The notes: generated by a model not told the origin, from the sequence alone. DNA of 64,000 nucleotides from Diploscapter coronatus (GCA_964036155.1 OZ038423.1:49243249-49307248), one strand, 5' to 3'. Positions 34,659-48,644 are shown, counted from the stretch's first letter. Program-made: numbers and translations.

Positions 34659-37600
34659 ATGGAGCAGTCGGTTGTACTGTTGCCCCAGTCAAATGGTCCT
34701 TCCGCTCTAAGCAAAGCCACCGTCAACGTGAATGTTGGTGGAAGAAAGGCAAGACTGCCTTCAGAATTGGTATGACACAACGAATTAACTTTTCCTTTTT
34801 TATCAAATATTCTTGATGTATTCGATCATTTCGGAGACGGATCCATTTGAAGTTCACTTTTTCTTTCCATTAACAATATTTTGGCTCCAAATCCGATGAA
34901 CTTTCTAAATTCGTTGTGGGCGATTGGATTAACGTTCTACGAATCAGAATTATTCTCATAAAAATCGAGGTTGCCATTATGAAAGCAAAGAAATTCTATC
35001 TTTGGAACAAAGAAATCGTAATTCGATCCTGAGAATGTGAACGCGAACATGGGTGTGCTCATTTTCATGATATTGGTACAATCTTTGATTTATGAGAACA
35101 AATGGATGGAGTAATATTTTGAGGCTAAATGATACAAATTATGAAAAAAATCATAAAATTCATTCAGAATAAACTGAATAATGCGAACTTTAAAACATGA
35201 GAAAATATTCCGTTATTCTCGAGTTTGAACGAGTAATTTGTTATACTCTGAATTATCAAGTTCCGAGAAAGAAATATAGCGGCAGTTCTATTCAGGTTTC
35301 CCGCCGCCTCGAATCTAGTCGATTAGCGGTGTTCTGTCAGAAATCCCACGTGGAACGACTAACGGATTGTGACGCCTTCTTCGAGTCCACTTCCGAGTAT
35401 TATTTCGAGAGGAATCCAGTCATATTCGAATATGTCATCGACTATTATATCACAGGCATGGGAATAATGATAATTTTCTCACAATATAAAATGCCTATTC
35501 AAACGATAACTTTTTATATATATTTTTTCACCCTCAAAAATTAGAATATTAGATTGATCGGAAAGTTCGTGCCCACTTTTTATAGCATTTTCTGTCTAAT
35601 AATGAAAAAGATCGAAAACAAATGAGATGTTTATGATAATATAGGATAGTAATCAGCAATTTATTTGTCAGGAACTACATAGAGTCATCATTCTAACAGA
35701 ATTGGGTAGATATGTATAGGCCCTTAAAAGGGGAGTAGTAGCCATTTAAAAAATATATATTTTTCCAATGATCGCTCTTTCGCATTAAGTATAATCGTTA
35801 GAATCCCGACAAAAAAGATGTTATAATTTGGGCCTATACCTCAATGTCATTGATGGAAAAAGAAACCTTGAAACATTCGGTTTCATACGATTTTTAACGA
35901 TAAAAGTCTGGGATAAAATCTATCATACCAGTAATTTACCTTTCATATTTTCTCTTGCCAAAATAGTTCATCAAAAGCTGAATGCTAGAAGTACCGCATA
36001 TGACGCATGCTAGCGTACTACCCTATAATATACCAAAATCCTTTCTATATAAAACCAAACTACTCCTGAGAAAGTGCTATAAAAAGTGAGCACGAACTTC
36101 CCGACCAATCCAATATTTTCAATTTACAATTTCTATGTAATTCTCTGAATTTTTAGGAAAATTGCATCGACCTATGGAAATCTGCCCGATTCGATTACGC
36201 TACGAATTGGACTATTGGCGAATCCCCGTCCACTTCCTGTCTTCCTGTTGTCAACTCGAAGAGAACAATAATATATCTGCGAAGATGCAGCGGGAACGGG
36301 TAGGCAATAATTGAAACTATGTGAAATACGACAGCGTTGGAATTGGAAAGATGTATTGAACAAATACTTGAAAAATTACGTGTCGGATATGCTAGGAATT
36401 TTTGGACATTTGTTATGCCGAAAGAATTAACGAATACAATGGCGGCCAAAAGTTTGGAACAATCCACTATCATTTCAGTTTGTTAGGTCCAATTAGCGTG
36501 AAGCAATTTGAATGAAATTTGGCGGGAATTCACAATTCAGCGGGAAGAAAATGTGTCAAATTTCGTCCACTTGGTTCACTGATTGGACCTATAAATCTAC
36601 AATCGTAATAATAATGTTTCTAAACGTTTGACCACCACTGTATAAAGTCTCGCTGATTTCTTTTCTATAAAATAATGTGGTAATATGAAATCAGAATTAA
36701 ATAGTTCAAACCACAGCTTTTTCTTTATGATTTTCTTCATAGGAAGAATCTTGAAATTCGTGATATTAACCCGCAATTCCTGCAGCTTTCAGTCTTTGGG
36801 CTTGCAAATTTATGCAGAATTTCTGGACTGACAAAAATTCTTCCTCAAACTCTACGCGACTTGTTGCAAATCTCAGGGAGTTGCCGAAAAATAATATTTT
36901 TAGTGTTGACTGAAAGAGAATAAATTTTGGGTGCATTTATCAGAATTTGCGAGCTCTCAAGAAATTGGCTGGAAAATGAAACGGGGTGAATTATTTGACT
37001 AATTCAATAATAGGACAGCTCGGTTCTGGAAAACGTTGAATTATTCATGAGAACCAATTCTTTGATCGTTAGCTGGAATACGGCCGAAAAACGCTTCCAT
37101 TCATTCGAAAGTTAGCCGAAAGTAAATAAATATCATTGGCGAAAAGTATACGAGAATCTAGGGAGCAATTAGCGTTTAGAGTAGATAGACTATTTAGAAC
37201 AAAAAATCTAAGCCAATGTTTACTTGTAGGGAGCGCAAATGGCTTTCCAAATCGCACCCAACAGTGTCAAATTTGTTGTTAAAATGTCTGCAGGGGTGTA
37301 ACTAAGATTTTGACGACATCAATACATTCACCAAAAAAATTAGGGAACTGAACCTTGAAATGAACGCATCCTTGCAATACAAAAACCCCGCGGATGCGAA
37401 AATCATGAGCTGATTTTTGGCACAGATCAGTTTCATGGGATTTATCGTCGATCTAAATTGGGCTTTTTATGCTTTTGCAGTCTGAACATGACTTGCTTCC
37501 TATTTTGGGGTCTCCGTACTATCACTTTTGAACACTGCCGTGTTTTGCAGAGGACGGAGTTTGCGCTCTCTAGTCGCTTGAGTTCCTAGCAATAAATAAT

Positions 37601-39717
37601 CTGAATGCAACTCCAGCTTTTTTAAATCATTAATAGTTGAAAAATATTCAAGGCGTTCGCGGAACCCGGTCTTCCTTCATCGGACTTCGACAAGGTGCTC
37701 TGGGGCCCGCAACGATGGAAAATCTATCGATTCCTCGAAAATCCCCGAACCTCATTCGGTGCAAAAATATTCTCGATTTTATCGGGTACTTTTGTACTAA
37801 TATCGTTAACAGGTTCGGAAGTCGTGATATTTTTACGATAATTTCTCATTTTAGGACTAATATTGAGCTCAATGCCAGAGTTCCAAGACAGTAACAAAGA
37901 GCCCATTTATACGCTACACTTGTTAGAAATGGGGTATTCTGTCGAAATTTGAAAAATGTTATAATAAGAAAATTTAGTTGTATGATCTACTTCACGTTCG
38001 AGTATATGGTGCGATTCGCTGTTAATCCGCATAAGGTAAATTCAGTGTCGTTGAATTTTAAAAGATAACTTTAAATTTGTGAACTACGACTCTGACCTTC
38101 AGCATATACGATTCTGATAAAGTCAAAATTTAGGCCGAATTTGTCCGGTCTCCTTTGAACGTTATAGACGTTCTAACAATTCTCCCATTTATTATTGAAG
38201 CCTTCAATGAGCTGCAATGGATGAAAAATTTCCGAGGTTTCAAATAAAAATAGGAAAAGAGTTAATAAACAAAAATCTAGGGGCAATGTTGGTGGTTCGA
38301 GTGATGCGACTTGCAAGGGTCGCTAGAATTCTGAAATTAGCTCGATACAGCACAGGGCTGCGAGCTTTTGGTGCTACGATGCGAAACAGCGTCGCAGAAC
38401 TCAGTATGCTAGGAATCTTTCTGCTCACCGGTACATTTCTGCTTATCCTTTTTCATGAGCCACCTTGATATTCATAAACCTATATTTTATTGAACGAGCT
38501 ATGCTTACGATTTTTATTATTTTGTAGGTATTATGCTATTTTCTACCGCTATTTATTTCTTCGAACGCGACGAGCCAAACTCGAAATTCTACTCGATTCC
38601 AGCTTCTTGTTGGTGGTGTAAGTTTTATCCTTCGAAAACCTGAACAACCGATAATTTCAGGCGTAATCACGATGACTACAGTCGGGTTTGTTTTAAAAGT
38701 TTATGATTTTATCAGAATGTCTCTGGGAAAGTTTTCCCAAGGTGGGGAAGGATGGGAAGTTTCCCCAGGCCTCCCCATCTCTTCTCCAACCTGAAAGCTC
38801 CCGCGCGGAAACTTTGCGGGAAGTCTTTGGGAACTTTTTCCGGAGTTTTATAGTTTTATTCAGATACGGCGACCTAGTTCCAGTTACTGCAGGTTTGTAG
38901 CTTCAGTTTTGATTTTTGAACTTCTCAAGGTTTATTTTAGGAGGTAAATTCATCGCCGCCGTCGCTTCAGTTTGCGGTATCATCACATTAGCTTTCCCGG
39001 TAAGTGATTTTCTTCGAATGAGACAAAACAGCCCTTCGAAAATCCAAGTTTATCGAGTTAATACGAGTGAAAATCACGTCAGTTTTTATGATAACCCCTC
39101 AACAGTCCTTCGCATTATGAGCTCATCTTAAGTATCTTCGAATTTCACGCTCGAAATCATTTCTTCAAAAGAATCCACGACGAATTTTGATTTTGAGCCG
39201 GATCATCTATCAACGAAATGCCAGTTTTTGTTAAACTATTTCCAGGAATTTAATGATGATAGACTTTGAAAAAGTTGTTTAAGGTTTGATTGTTCAAAAA
39301 TTTATTTGAAAATTTCAGATCAGTATGATCATTGAGCGATTCACGGAAAGTACAGGTGGGAATGAAATCGGAAGAAAATTAAAGGAGACATAACATTTCT
39401 CAATAATCCCAAAAACAATAAAAAACATAATTTTCCTAAGCCTTGATCTGAAATATTATTCAGGCTATTTTTTCTATTGTTCATCATCCCTATTCATTCT
39501 TTAAAGTACATTGATGTTGCATTATAATGCGAACTTCAATGATATTGTTATCTCTTTTGAGGTTTCATTATTGCGTCAAAATCCTAAAATATCTTCTCTA
39601 TTCATCCCAAGAGATATTCAAAAATGAATCGAATTTCCGAGTTTAGGATTTGGCGAAGACGAAAACCATCCACCAAGCACCGGAAAGAAGATCAAGAAGC
39701 GATACGTCGGATTTTAA
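34659..39717 (+). CDS. Voltage-gated K+ channel alpha subunit (Kv), first of a tandem pair
   Basis: Kv channels are tetramers that carry delayed or transient K+ current at the plasma membrane. Exons: 34659-34769, 35296-35455, 36157-36299, 37653-37812, 37855-37921, 37978-38035, 38134-38236, 38281-38430, 38528-38617, 38661-38685, 38864-38892, 38941-38999, 39319-39355, 39647-39717, giving 420 residues. The T1 tetramerisation domain (about 25-138) has VNVNVGGRK, YYFERNPVIFEYV and TGKLHRPMEIC. S1 ends with SSMPEFQDS, and S2 contains FTFEYMVRF. S4 is RVMRLARVARILKLARYS, basic at every third position. The selectivity filter is TVGYGD (about 354-359), interrupted by an intron inside the filter Gly codon. 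S6 is followed by a short basic tail. The intron after 35455 has a GC donor and contains a mariner-like element. It belongs to the divergent nematode Kv (kvs-like) group by inference. Confidence 0.92.
35553..36109. mobile_element. Non-autonomous mariner-like element
   Basis: The ends are inverted repeats of about 45 bp: ATTGATCGGAAAGTTCGTGC at 35553 and, inverted at 36109, ATTGGTCGGGAAGTTCGTGC, both followed by CACTTTTTATAGCA. TTGGTCGGAAAGTTCGTGC-type ends are characteristic of mariner transposons. The interior of about 470 bp has no transposase frame. It lies in the GC-AG intron 35456-36156 of the K+ channel gene. Confidence 0.85.
36485..36590. repeat. Foldback repeat in K+ channel intron
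   Basis: AGGTCCAAT at 36485 recurs inverted at the right end (ATTGGACCT at 36590), with further imperfect pairing inward. It lies in intron 36300-37652. Confidence 0.5.
37410..37500. repeat. Dispersed repeat, copy B
   Basis: This is a diverged copy of 18527-18620: CTGATTTTTGGCAC and TTATCGTCGATCTA in the same order. It lies in intron 36300-37652 of the first K+ channel gene. Confidence 0.6.
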
Positions 39718-42534
39718 CTTCACCCAAGTATTTATTCTTCAAAACTCCAAATGTACATATAATTTTAGTGTTAAATTATGAAGAGTTTGTCTAATTAGAA
39801 ATATAACAATTCCAAAGGTTGAAATTAGACAAACTTTTCATTTTTTCTAATGAATTTCTATAATAATTCGAGCAATCATTGGGTCTACCTTCAATACGAT
39901 TATTCTCGTAAAAATGATGATGATATTTTCGATAATTTGATAAAGGATAATAAATGAATTTATTTGGAGCCTACTATTTTTATTATCAAAACTACAAATT
40001 TACTTCATTATTAAAGATAAAAATAACCTTTCACATATTTGTCGATGCATGAAAATTTAAATTGAATTATGACATATTTATAACATCGACATCAATATCA
40101 TCCAAGTCGAATTTATTTTGCTCTTCAGCGTAATTATTTTCAAATTTTATTCGAAATCCCCAGAGATTTGACTAGTCGAATAATTAGCTTTTCGCTCGAA
40201 ATAAATATGGCAAAATAGCGAAAGCGTGAATTTCTATTTTTTTTCGATAAATAGTCGAGAATAGTTAGGAATGGAGATAAATTGAAACATGCTTTACCCC
40301 TCTCTTCTCCATGTTCAGATATCCCATCCTATTCATCACCTGATATCTGCTCTTTTGCAGTTATCCCTTATCCTTTGCTCTTCTATCCTTATATCCACTT
40401 TTCATCTTCATCATTCATCCTTAACATGTCTTGCCTATTCATATGTTAGCAATCGAATTTTGTTCGAGGATTAAGCTATTCTTATCATGGTTTGCTTTTT
40501 TCTAAATTTAGTCTCGTTGAATGAAATTGTTACTTATCCTCCGAATTCGATCATTTTAAATTCCCAAATATTGTTTCTGTTCTATAGTTTTCGATATGCT
40601 TTAACGAAATTTCGTCAATGGCTGTTAATCAAATTGATGAAATTATTTATTTTTAAAAATCACAATTCTAAAAAAGTCACAAAAGCGCACTACTCTAAAT
40701 TTCTGGCATACATAAACTTTACGTTCCCATATCTTTCATAAATTATCTTGAATTTTCATGAATATGTACATCATTGCCTGATATCTGAAACATAGTTCAG
40801 GAGTACCACACGTGCTTACATGTTTTTGCCATCCGAATTGCTTTTTGCGAATTATTATGTGAATTATTGGCAGTCCATATCTGCGCTTCTGCTCTCTAGT
40901 CTCCATATCATCAAGCTGAGAGGTGAGTGTTCATGAGTCTCTTCAAACCTTCAGATATCTCCTTGAAAAGGTTATCTGTCTGATGATTTTTGTCACTCGC
41001 ATGCAAACCTGCCGATTCATCGACTAGCAGACTTACCCTTTAAAAATCTTTCCTATCATTTATTTACTTGTTTGCTAAAGCTTTATGAGCTCCACTTTAA
41101 ACTCCAATCACTTTTCAGTTTAATCACTTACGAACATTCTGTACCTGTATTTCTTTATTTTATGCCTATTTTGATGGTTTTTTAATCTCTTTTCTATTCT
41201 ATTTTTGCTTTTTAAATTTAAAAATTTTTAAATCTCCATTTTCGCACGAGCATGGCCCTGAGGACTGGATTGAAGTGAAGTTCTAAGTTTGGCTCGATAA
41301 ATATTTCGAAAAGGAAGTGATTTTTAAATTTCACGAAGTCAGCAAAATTCCTTGTGTTACTTCTCTTATTTTTAATTAGAAATACGACTAAGGACAAGGA
41401 CAATTTTTGAACTTCATTTCACACTTCATCGCTTCAAAATTACGAGATTCGCAACTTCACAATTGAAATAATCCGCTTTTCATAATGCTATCTTTAAAAA
41501 TCCTAGTAACGGGTTAAAAATTTCTAGCCTTGAAATATTGAATTGCCTTATTCTTGATCAAAATTTGTATTTTGGATATCCTATCCTCAAAATAGGTTCG
41601 ATAATTGGCGCTTCGTCTGATCTATGGTTATAGTTAGTGCCGATCCGAAACTCATAGCTATCCATTTTATTTGCATAAAAATTAATACCCCTTTTGCTGT
41701 CAAATATCAATATAAAATTAAATTGTGCAAGGTAAACGATAAGTAATTTCTTCTAAATATTTTTCCCAAGTTTATTGATCTCTTCAAATTTCTTTATCCT
41801 AATCCACTTTCCTGATAGTTTCAGTCTTTTTTGCAGAGGAGTGCACGCGATTTGTGATCGGTTTTCAACTACTTTTTCTACTTTTGCTCTATTTCAATGC
41901 AAAATTCGAAAATTAGTCCAATCGAATTTGTCGCAACTTTTCGCGCGAAAATCTTTATATTAGCGACAATTTTCTCTGATAATTTATCATTTTAGATAAA
42001 TTCAGCTGTATCTTTGTCCTCGTCATTATTTTCCTACATAATCATTTATGCTGTTCTGAAAATAGGCCTGAATATTTCACAGCTACGTTTCAAACTTCTC
42101 TGAATTTTAAGTTTAATTCATTCGCAGTTCTTTATTTTGTGCTCGTTTTATAGGATTTCTAAAAGCTATGTTATCACATAATTGAATCTATTATTCTTGT
42201 TGAAAATAGCGAAGTATCAACTGCAAATCTCATAGAGTTGAGATAATCTACAAAAAACAACCTAGACTCTGCGATAATTCACTGATTAGCGGCTAGGAAG
42301 TCTGACATGTGCGAGTTTTGTATCCATTGATACTAGCTTTTGCTTGAAGTCTAAATTCTACTAAATCAATAAAGGCTCTTCATAAACTCATAAAATATTC
42401 TGACCACGTTTTTCCCATTCAAGCAAATCTTTCAGAAATTCGCTTTTGTTCGTTTCCAAGTTAACATAAATAGTCCATTTAGTCATATTTGTGCTTTAAA
42501 TTTTTTCAGATAAATTTAATCTTTCAGGACAAAA
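39718..42534. other. Non-coding region between the two K+ channel genes
   Basis: No exon is supported. A CT-rich tract lies at 40280-40450. The open frames at 40289-40741 and 41775-41963 lack motifs and splice-consistent neighbours. Confidence 0.4.
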
Positions 42535-45500
42535 ATGCACACTGGCTTGCCGAAGAGATCACGATCGAAACGGTTATCGAAAATGCAAGAACGGAAAAAT
42601 CGAGACTTCGATTGGAAAGTAAGTTTTTTTCTTTTAATTTTTGCCTAATGATATTTTGCTATGCGAATTATCATGAAGATTTTCTTGTTCCAGTAATATT
42701 CTCGAAGCTCTGCTTACAACATTGATACTTTCTTTGAAATCGCGTGATGGACCACTTTTACATTAACTAGTCAACAAGTCTTTTGCAAATATTTCACAAA
42801 TTAGTAAGACTTGTTAATGTTGACCAAAAAACATGATAAATCTTACAAAACTTCATATGCAATGAAAATTAAATTCATATTTACACTTCTTTTATCCAGA
42901 AAATCAGCCGATAGGTACCTAATTTATGGTAAGTTCAAACCAGAGATTGGATCAACAAAGCAAAGAATGAATTACCCCATTTACATACTCATTTTATCCA
43001 AAAATTTCTATCGATATGGTTCTTAATTGCTCATTAATCGCCGTGAATAGCATGCTCTATTTTATGGCTTCATTCCATTTTTTTGTGTTCAGCGAGCAAA
43101 TTTTGCCTTCACAAATTCTCCATCCCTTCCCCTATTTTTCAAGCATTTATAGCTTCAATGGCCTGCTAACTTTCGAGCATTTTGCATTCATTTCGTATTC
43201 GACTCAACATTTATTCGTCTACTAATTATCCTACTTTCAATACAGCAGAAACTTTTATCACATGTCTTTTTATCCGAGAACCAAAAAATTTGTAAGTTTT
43301 TCTTTTTTTATAAATTGTGATATTTAATTCTAAATTAATTCTTAAGAAATATTTAATTCGAAAAAAGTACTATATATTTTTTATTTGAAAATCGTCAAAT
43401 TTATTCGGTTGCCGAATTTTCAATATTTCGGCGCGTAAAAGCATCATTCATCAAAATTGATTTTTCAATCTTACTCAACTTGCAACACTTCAGAGCGTTT
43501 ATTGCTCTTCTTTTCATTCAAACTGCAAAATTTGGAAGTTTGTAAATATTTCTTTTCCAAATTATTCTATTTTAATACCACAAAAGGTAATTCCTTCAAA
43601 TTCTAATAAATTTTCATCGCTCATCAATTTTCCTGCAAAATATCCCTCATCACGCGAACAAAGATTTTTTCTTAAATTTATCCTTTTCTACGCAACGTTT
43701 CAAAAGCTATTGATCTTCGAATTTGCAACTTTTAATTCTGGTTTTTTCATGATTCGGAAAAAGATGAAAATTGAACTGGGTCCATTTTGAAGCTAGAAAA
43801 ATGTCCGAATGGAGTTCTCAAATGGTCAAACAATTTCTATCACTATTTGAGGAATAGGGAGTCAAATTCTATCCGAAATATTCGAATTACCTACTTCAAA
43901 CATTGGACTTTTTTAATGCCAGAACGACTTGATTTTCGTTCTTTTTGCGTCTACTTGAAGAAACAAAATCCTGCCTCAAAAAATTGAAACAAGAACCGGA
44001 AGAACGCGGATTATTGAAGAAACAAACGAATTGCCCCCAGAATTTTCTTCCTTAAATAAAAAAGCCCTGAATTACACCTTCAATACTTGATTTTACTACA
44101 TTTCAGATTCAAATATGTCTTTTACTGACCATTTATTTATATTTCACTCATCTTCCCGAAAGTATGCCTTCTCGTTTATTTCAGCAGCGGGCAAATTCCT
44201 TCTTTCACATGTAAGAAGACCCGGAAAGTGCGAAAAACTAAACGCGAAGGTCGGTTTCAAAAGGCCCGTCGAAATTCGACTTTTGCCACAATTCTTTTGA
44301 GAATCGAGCCACCGCTGACTTCTTTTGAATTTACTGCGAATTCTCAGGAACATTCAAAATTTGCTATGTAAAATTTCTATTCATTATTTGAGAATTTCTA
44401 TTTTGATTTCGGAAAAAATCTAAAAATGCTTGTTCATTCCGAAGGATTTCCTCTACTTCGCACAGGAGAGACCAGTGCCAACTTTGTAGTAAGATCCTTT
44501 TTCAAAATTCTGAATTTCCTGAGAAATCGTGCATTTCTCACATGTAAAATTTCGAGTTTGAGGACTAGAATAGGAAAGGTTAAGATGGGGCTGGAGAATG
44601 CATAATTTATCGATTGTGTTTTGGGATTCTCTCTTCCTCTCTTATTTTTTTGAATATTGGGGACTATTTGTATCAAAACAATCAAGATTCTACTACTTTT
44701 TTATACCAAGAAAAAAATCTTTTGAAGATGTCCAAAGTTACACCTTTATGAAATTTGCCTTCTGTATTTCACTAAGTGGTTACCATCACTATTTGCATTT
44801 GTCACCAAAAGTGTAACACTTAGTGCATCTCATATAGGATATATGAGCAAGGTAAGATAGGGTAATTTAGTATTATATTGAAGGACAGAATGTGAGGATC
44901 ATTTTGATACTAAACTTACTCTACCTTGCATTGCTCATATACCCTAATTGGACGTACTACGTTTACGCTTTGGGTGATAAATACAAGATACCTATGAGTT
45001 TACATTAGAATTTCTTCAAAATAAAAAAAAATCGGAATTCGTTATTTTTCATAAAATTGAATTTCAAATTTCCTGTTCAAAATACGAACTAAAATCGATT
45101 GGGATGCTCGTTTCTTTCGTATACATTTTAATAAATTTGCTACGTGATCGTCTTTTCTTTTTCGAGGAAGTCAGAAGGTTGCTTCTCCACCTCTGCCTTG
45201 CCTTTGCCTTTGCCAGGCACATCTCTATTCGAGCACGGTGGAATTGAATTTGCGGCCCCTCAACTTCTAGACTCTTCCTCGCTAAGGGGTCACACTCATC
45301 TTTGTGCCCTCAAATCTGCCCCGTCGGAATCGAGATCCCCGCACCTCTTTTAGCCTAAAAAAATCCCCGAGAAATCTCTGTCACTTGACTTCTCCTTTAT
45401 GGCACAAATCCTCCGTTGTTCTTTACTTATCGACTATCAAGTAAACACGCAGCATCTTTCGATTGCCAAATTCGAATTCAAGCGCTTATTTTAGAACCCT

Positions 45501-48500
45501 GAGCGTAGGAGTTAGGCTGTTCGTTATTTTCAGATCTGTGTTTTATCTTTTACTTGACCATAACTATCCAGTAAACTACGAAGTTTTATTGTCAATTGCA
45601 AAGCCAACATTATTTTCAATTAGAGATTCAAGCGTAGGAGTTGGAGATGTTATTTTTTCTAGGATTTTAGCAAAGAATTTTTCATTTTTTTATTGCGTGA
45701 TAGAGAATTTGATATTTGAATTTGAGAGTTAGCAAATAAATGCGTGTCTAGTGAGATGTGAAAATGAACGTTCCTAGGCTTCTCAAGACTTTCTTTCCAA
45801 ATTTCACAAGTATTGAATCTACACTTGCTAACTATCATTGTAATTCATTATTTTGGAATACAAATCTAAATTAATAAGTCTATTCTAATATTGCAATAAT
45901 ATTTATTCATCATGATATTCCAATTCCAGCATTTCAATCAAGAAGTCGAAACTATGCATCGTCGAGTGGCCTTTCGGGACAGGCAATCTGGAGGTGAGAA
46001 AAATAAAAATCTGATTATTCAGTACAAACTTCAAGCAAATTCAATTCACGTGATGTCAAATTGAATATTCTTTCTTTTCGAAACAATGATTTATGATTTT
46101 TTGCTGCAAAAATACATCACATGAACATATGAAAATAAACAAAGAAGGAATGGGTGTTCAGGCCTGAAAGCCGTGGAATATGTGAAATTGACGATTGGAG
46201 GCAAGTGCTACTCGGTTAGGAATGATTTGTACATCAAGGAGAAGACCAGAATGCACGATATCGTCGAGGGAACTCATGAACAGCGGTATAGTAAACTCGT
46301 CATAGTTTGAAAATCGGCCAAAGTAAATATGTAAATCCTCACAATAAACATAGCTTCGTTTTATGGCATATAGATAAGAAAAGCACTTTGATAGAGGTTT
46401 TGTGGACCATTTTTCATAATTTTTTTTTTGAATATTTGATTAATTCCAACAATTTTCAATTTAACTTTAAAAATACTGATGTTATCTTGAAAATCTATTT
46501 TTATAAAGTTGAGGTTTCAGACTATTGCTAGTCGACGGCTATGATCCAGCCACAAACGAGTACTACTTGGAAAGGAATACTCGATTAGCCGATCATATTA
46601 TGGATTTTTTCGCTACGGGTAAAAGAATCTTGAAAAACGTCGAAGATATCGAAAATCTCATATTTTCAGGTAGCCTACATAAACCTACAAACATTTGCAC
46701 TGAACGATTCAAGGAGGAACTCGATTTTTGGCGGATAGGGGTTGAATATGTGAGTCGCGAAATCTATAACTCAATTCATCGACCATTGAATTCTAACCTG
46801 TGTCTGTCTGAAGTTTTATTTTTTCTAATCATAGAGGTGGTAAAATAATATTAAGAAAACTGATTTCACTAACAAAATTTGTACCTCTTATCTTTAAAAT
46901 CGTTAATAAAAATTCTAATTTTATTTCGTATCCTAGATTTCTTCATGCTGTTCACTTCCTTACGACGGTTCCTCTTCGAAATCGCATTTTCACGAGAGCG
47001 AATTCAATCAGGACGAGATGATCGCCATTTTCGATGGGGTTCTATAGAAAAAAAACGGTCAAAATATCTTAAATTCGCCATTTCAGGCCACCTGTTCCTC
47101 GTTTCGAATGATCATCTGGAGATTTATCGAGGATCCCCAATCTTCAGTGCCTGCCGCCATTTTTGCACTTCTATCAATTCTATTCGTTTTTGCTAGTGTT
47201 ATAGGTAAATTAGACTTTTTTGAGGCTTATTTTTTCCAAACAATCCTATATTTAGCCGCGTATTACATGTGTCAAAATTTATGAAATTTTCAGATTAAAA
47301 GATAAAAAAAATCACGTCTTGATTTTTTGTTTCGAATTATTATTTTAGAAATTGTATTCCATTTGAAACAAAAATAGTTTCAGGTTTAATTCTCGGTTCG
47401 ATGCCTGAATTCCAAGAAGATTCGACAAACGCGACGGCCTATCATTACATGCATGCGAGGAGTCGACCTAACGAGGCAACTCTCCAGATAACATTCTAGA
47501 AAATTTTTCGATTTAGGGGAATAAATTCTTCACCTCCAAAGAAACGAATGAAATGTTTCCGAGTTTTATCTACAAACCTACCGACAATCCTCATCATATT
47601 CTGGTCATTCTCGAGTACATATGCATGGGCTGGTTCACTTTCGAGTATTTTATCAGGTCCGCATTTAACCTTTATCATATATTTTTATGGGAGACTATCT
47701 TTAAAGGCCATAATTTTGTGAAATAAACTATCGAATTTTCATCAATAATTTGGACAACATTTTAGACTAGTAGTTTATCCGAAGCGGTTAGAATTTGTGA
47801 CGAAAACGCTGAATATAATCGATTTGCTCACGATTTTGCCTTTCTATCTCGAATTATGCTTACCCCTATTTGGAATGGAAACCAGTCTCAATAAATTGAC
47901 AGGTGTTTGGAAATAGTTTACTATACTACAAAATGATTTAATTTAGGCGTAATTCTTGTCGTTCGAGTTTTACGCGTTTTGCGGATGGCGCGAGTTTTCA
48001 AATTGGCGAGATACAGTACAAGTTTACAGGTACTGTTTTTATACTAACGTTACTTCCAATATTTTCGAATTTCAGACATTCGGTCATACGCTAAAAGCAT
48101 CAATGACGGAACTCAGCATGCTAAGTTTATTTTTGGTGACCGGAATCATATTCTTCTCGACAATAATGTACTACCTCGAGAGGGAAGAACCACATACGGA
48201 CTTCTACAGCATACCAGCGGGAATGTGGTGGTGTACGTATTTTTTAAAATTTCTTCCAACAGAAGATAGAACATTCAAGATAATTTTTTCCGGAACAGAA
48301 TATTTAGACTTTCTTTCCTAGCAGAATAAAAAGTTGGAATCGAAGCTTCAATCAATTTTCCTCAACCTAAATCGATACTTCAGGCGTCGTGACGATGGCG
48401 ACCATCGGTTATGGCGACGCGAAACCAATTACGACAATTGGCAAACTAGCTGCTTCAGCCGCAGCCATCCTGGGCATCATCGTGCTCGCCTTCCCCATTT

Positions 48501-48644
48501 CGATGATCGTCGAGAAATTCTCGAATGCCCAGCAGAAAGCAATCGAGGAACAGCAGCTTCAAGCAGGTTGGCTTTTAATTAAAAATAACTCCAGCTCAAA
48601 TTCCGCACCGCTTTATAGACGATTCTGAACGAGAAACGTGGTAA
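42535..48644 (+). CDS. Voltage-gated K+ channel alpha subunit (Kv), second of a tandem pair
   Basis: This is a paralogue of the upstream Kv gene. Exons: 42535-42618, 45930-45993, 46162-46285, 46521-46618, 46670-46749, 46937-47038, 47087-47204, 47384-47475, 47517-47656, 47766-47902, 47947-48029, 48076-48232, 48384-48566, 48619-48644, giving 495 residues. The T1 domain begins with VKLTIGGKCYS and contains EYYLERNTRLADHIMDFF and GSLHKPTNIC. S2 contains GWFTFEYFIR. S4 is VVRVLRVLRMARVFKLARYS. The pore reads CVVTMATIGYGDAKP (GYGD near 435-438), with Ile instead of the usual Val in the filter. The S1-S2 linker is longer than in the first gene and includes an inferred 41-nt GC-AG intron (47476-47516). 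The first exon is separated by a 3.3 kb intron and is less certain. The last intron (48567-48618) is short; an alternative end may use an exon near 49212. Confidence 0.9.
44838..44942. repeat. Hairpin repeat in K+ channel intron
   Basis: TATATGAGCA and AGGTAAGATAG on the left recur inverted on the right, ending near 44942. It is a foldback of about 105 bp in the long first intron (42619-45929). Confidence 0.6.

Noticed and set aside
35197..35544. 115-codon ORF spanning the second exon of the first Kv gene
   Set aside because: Only 35296-35455 aligns with the T1 domain; the ends are intron read-through.
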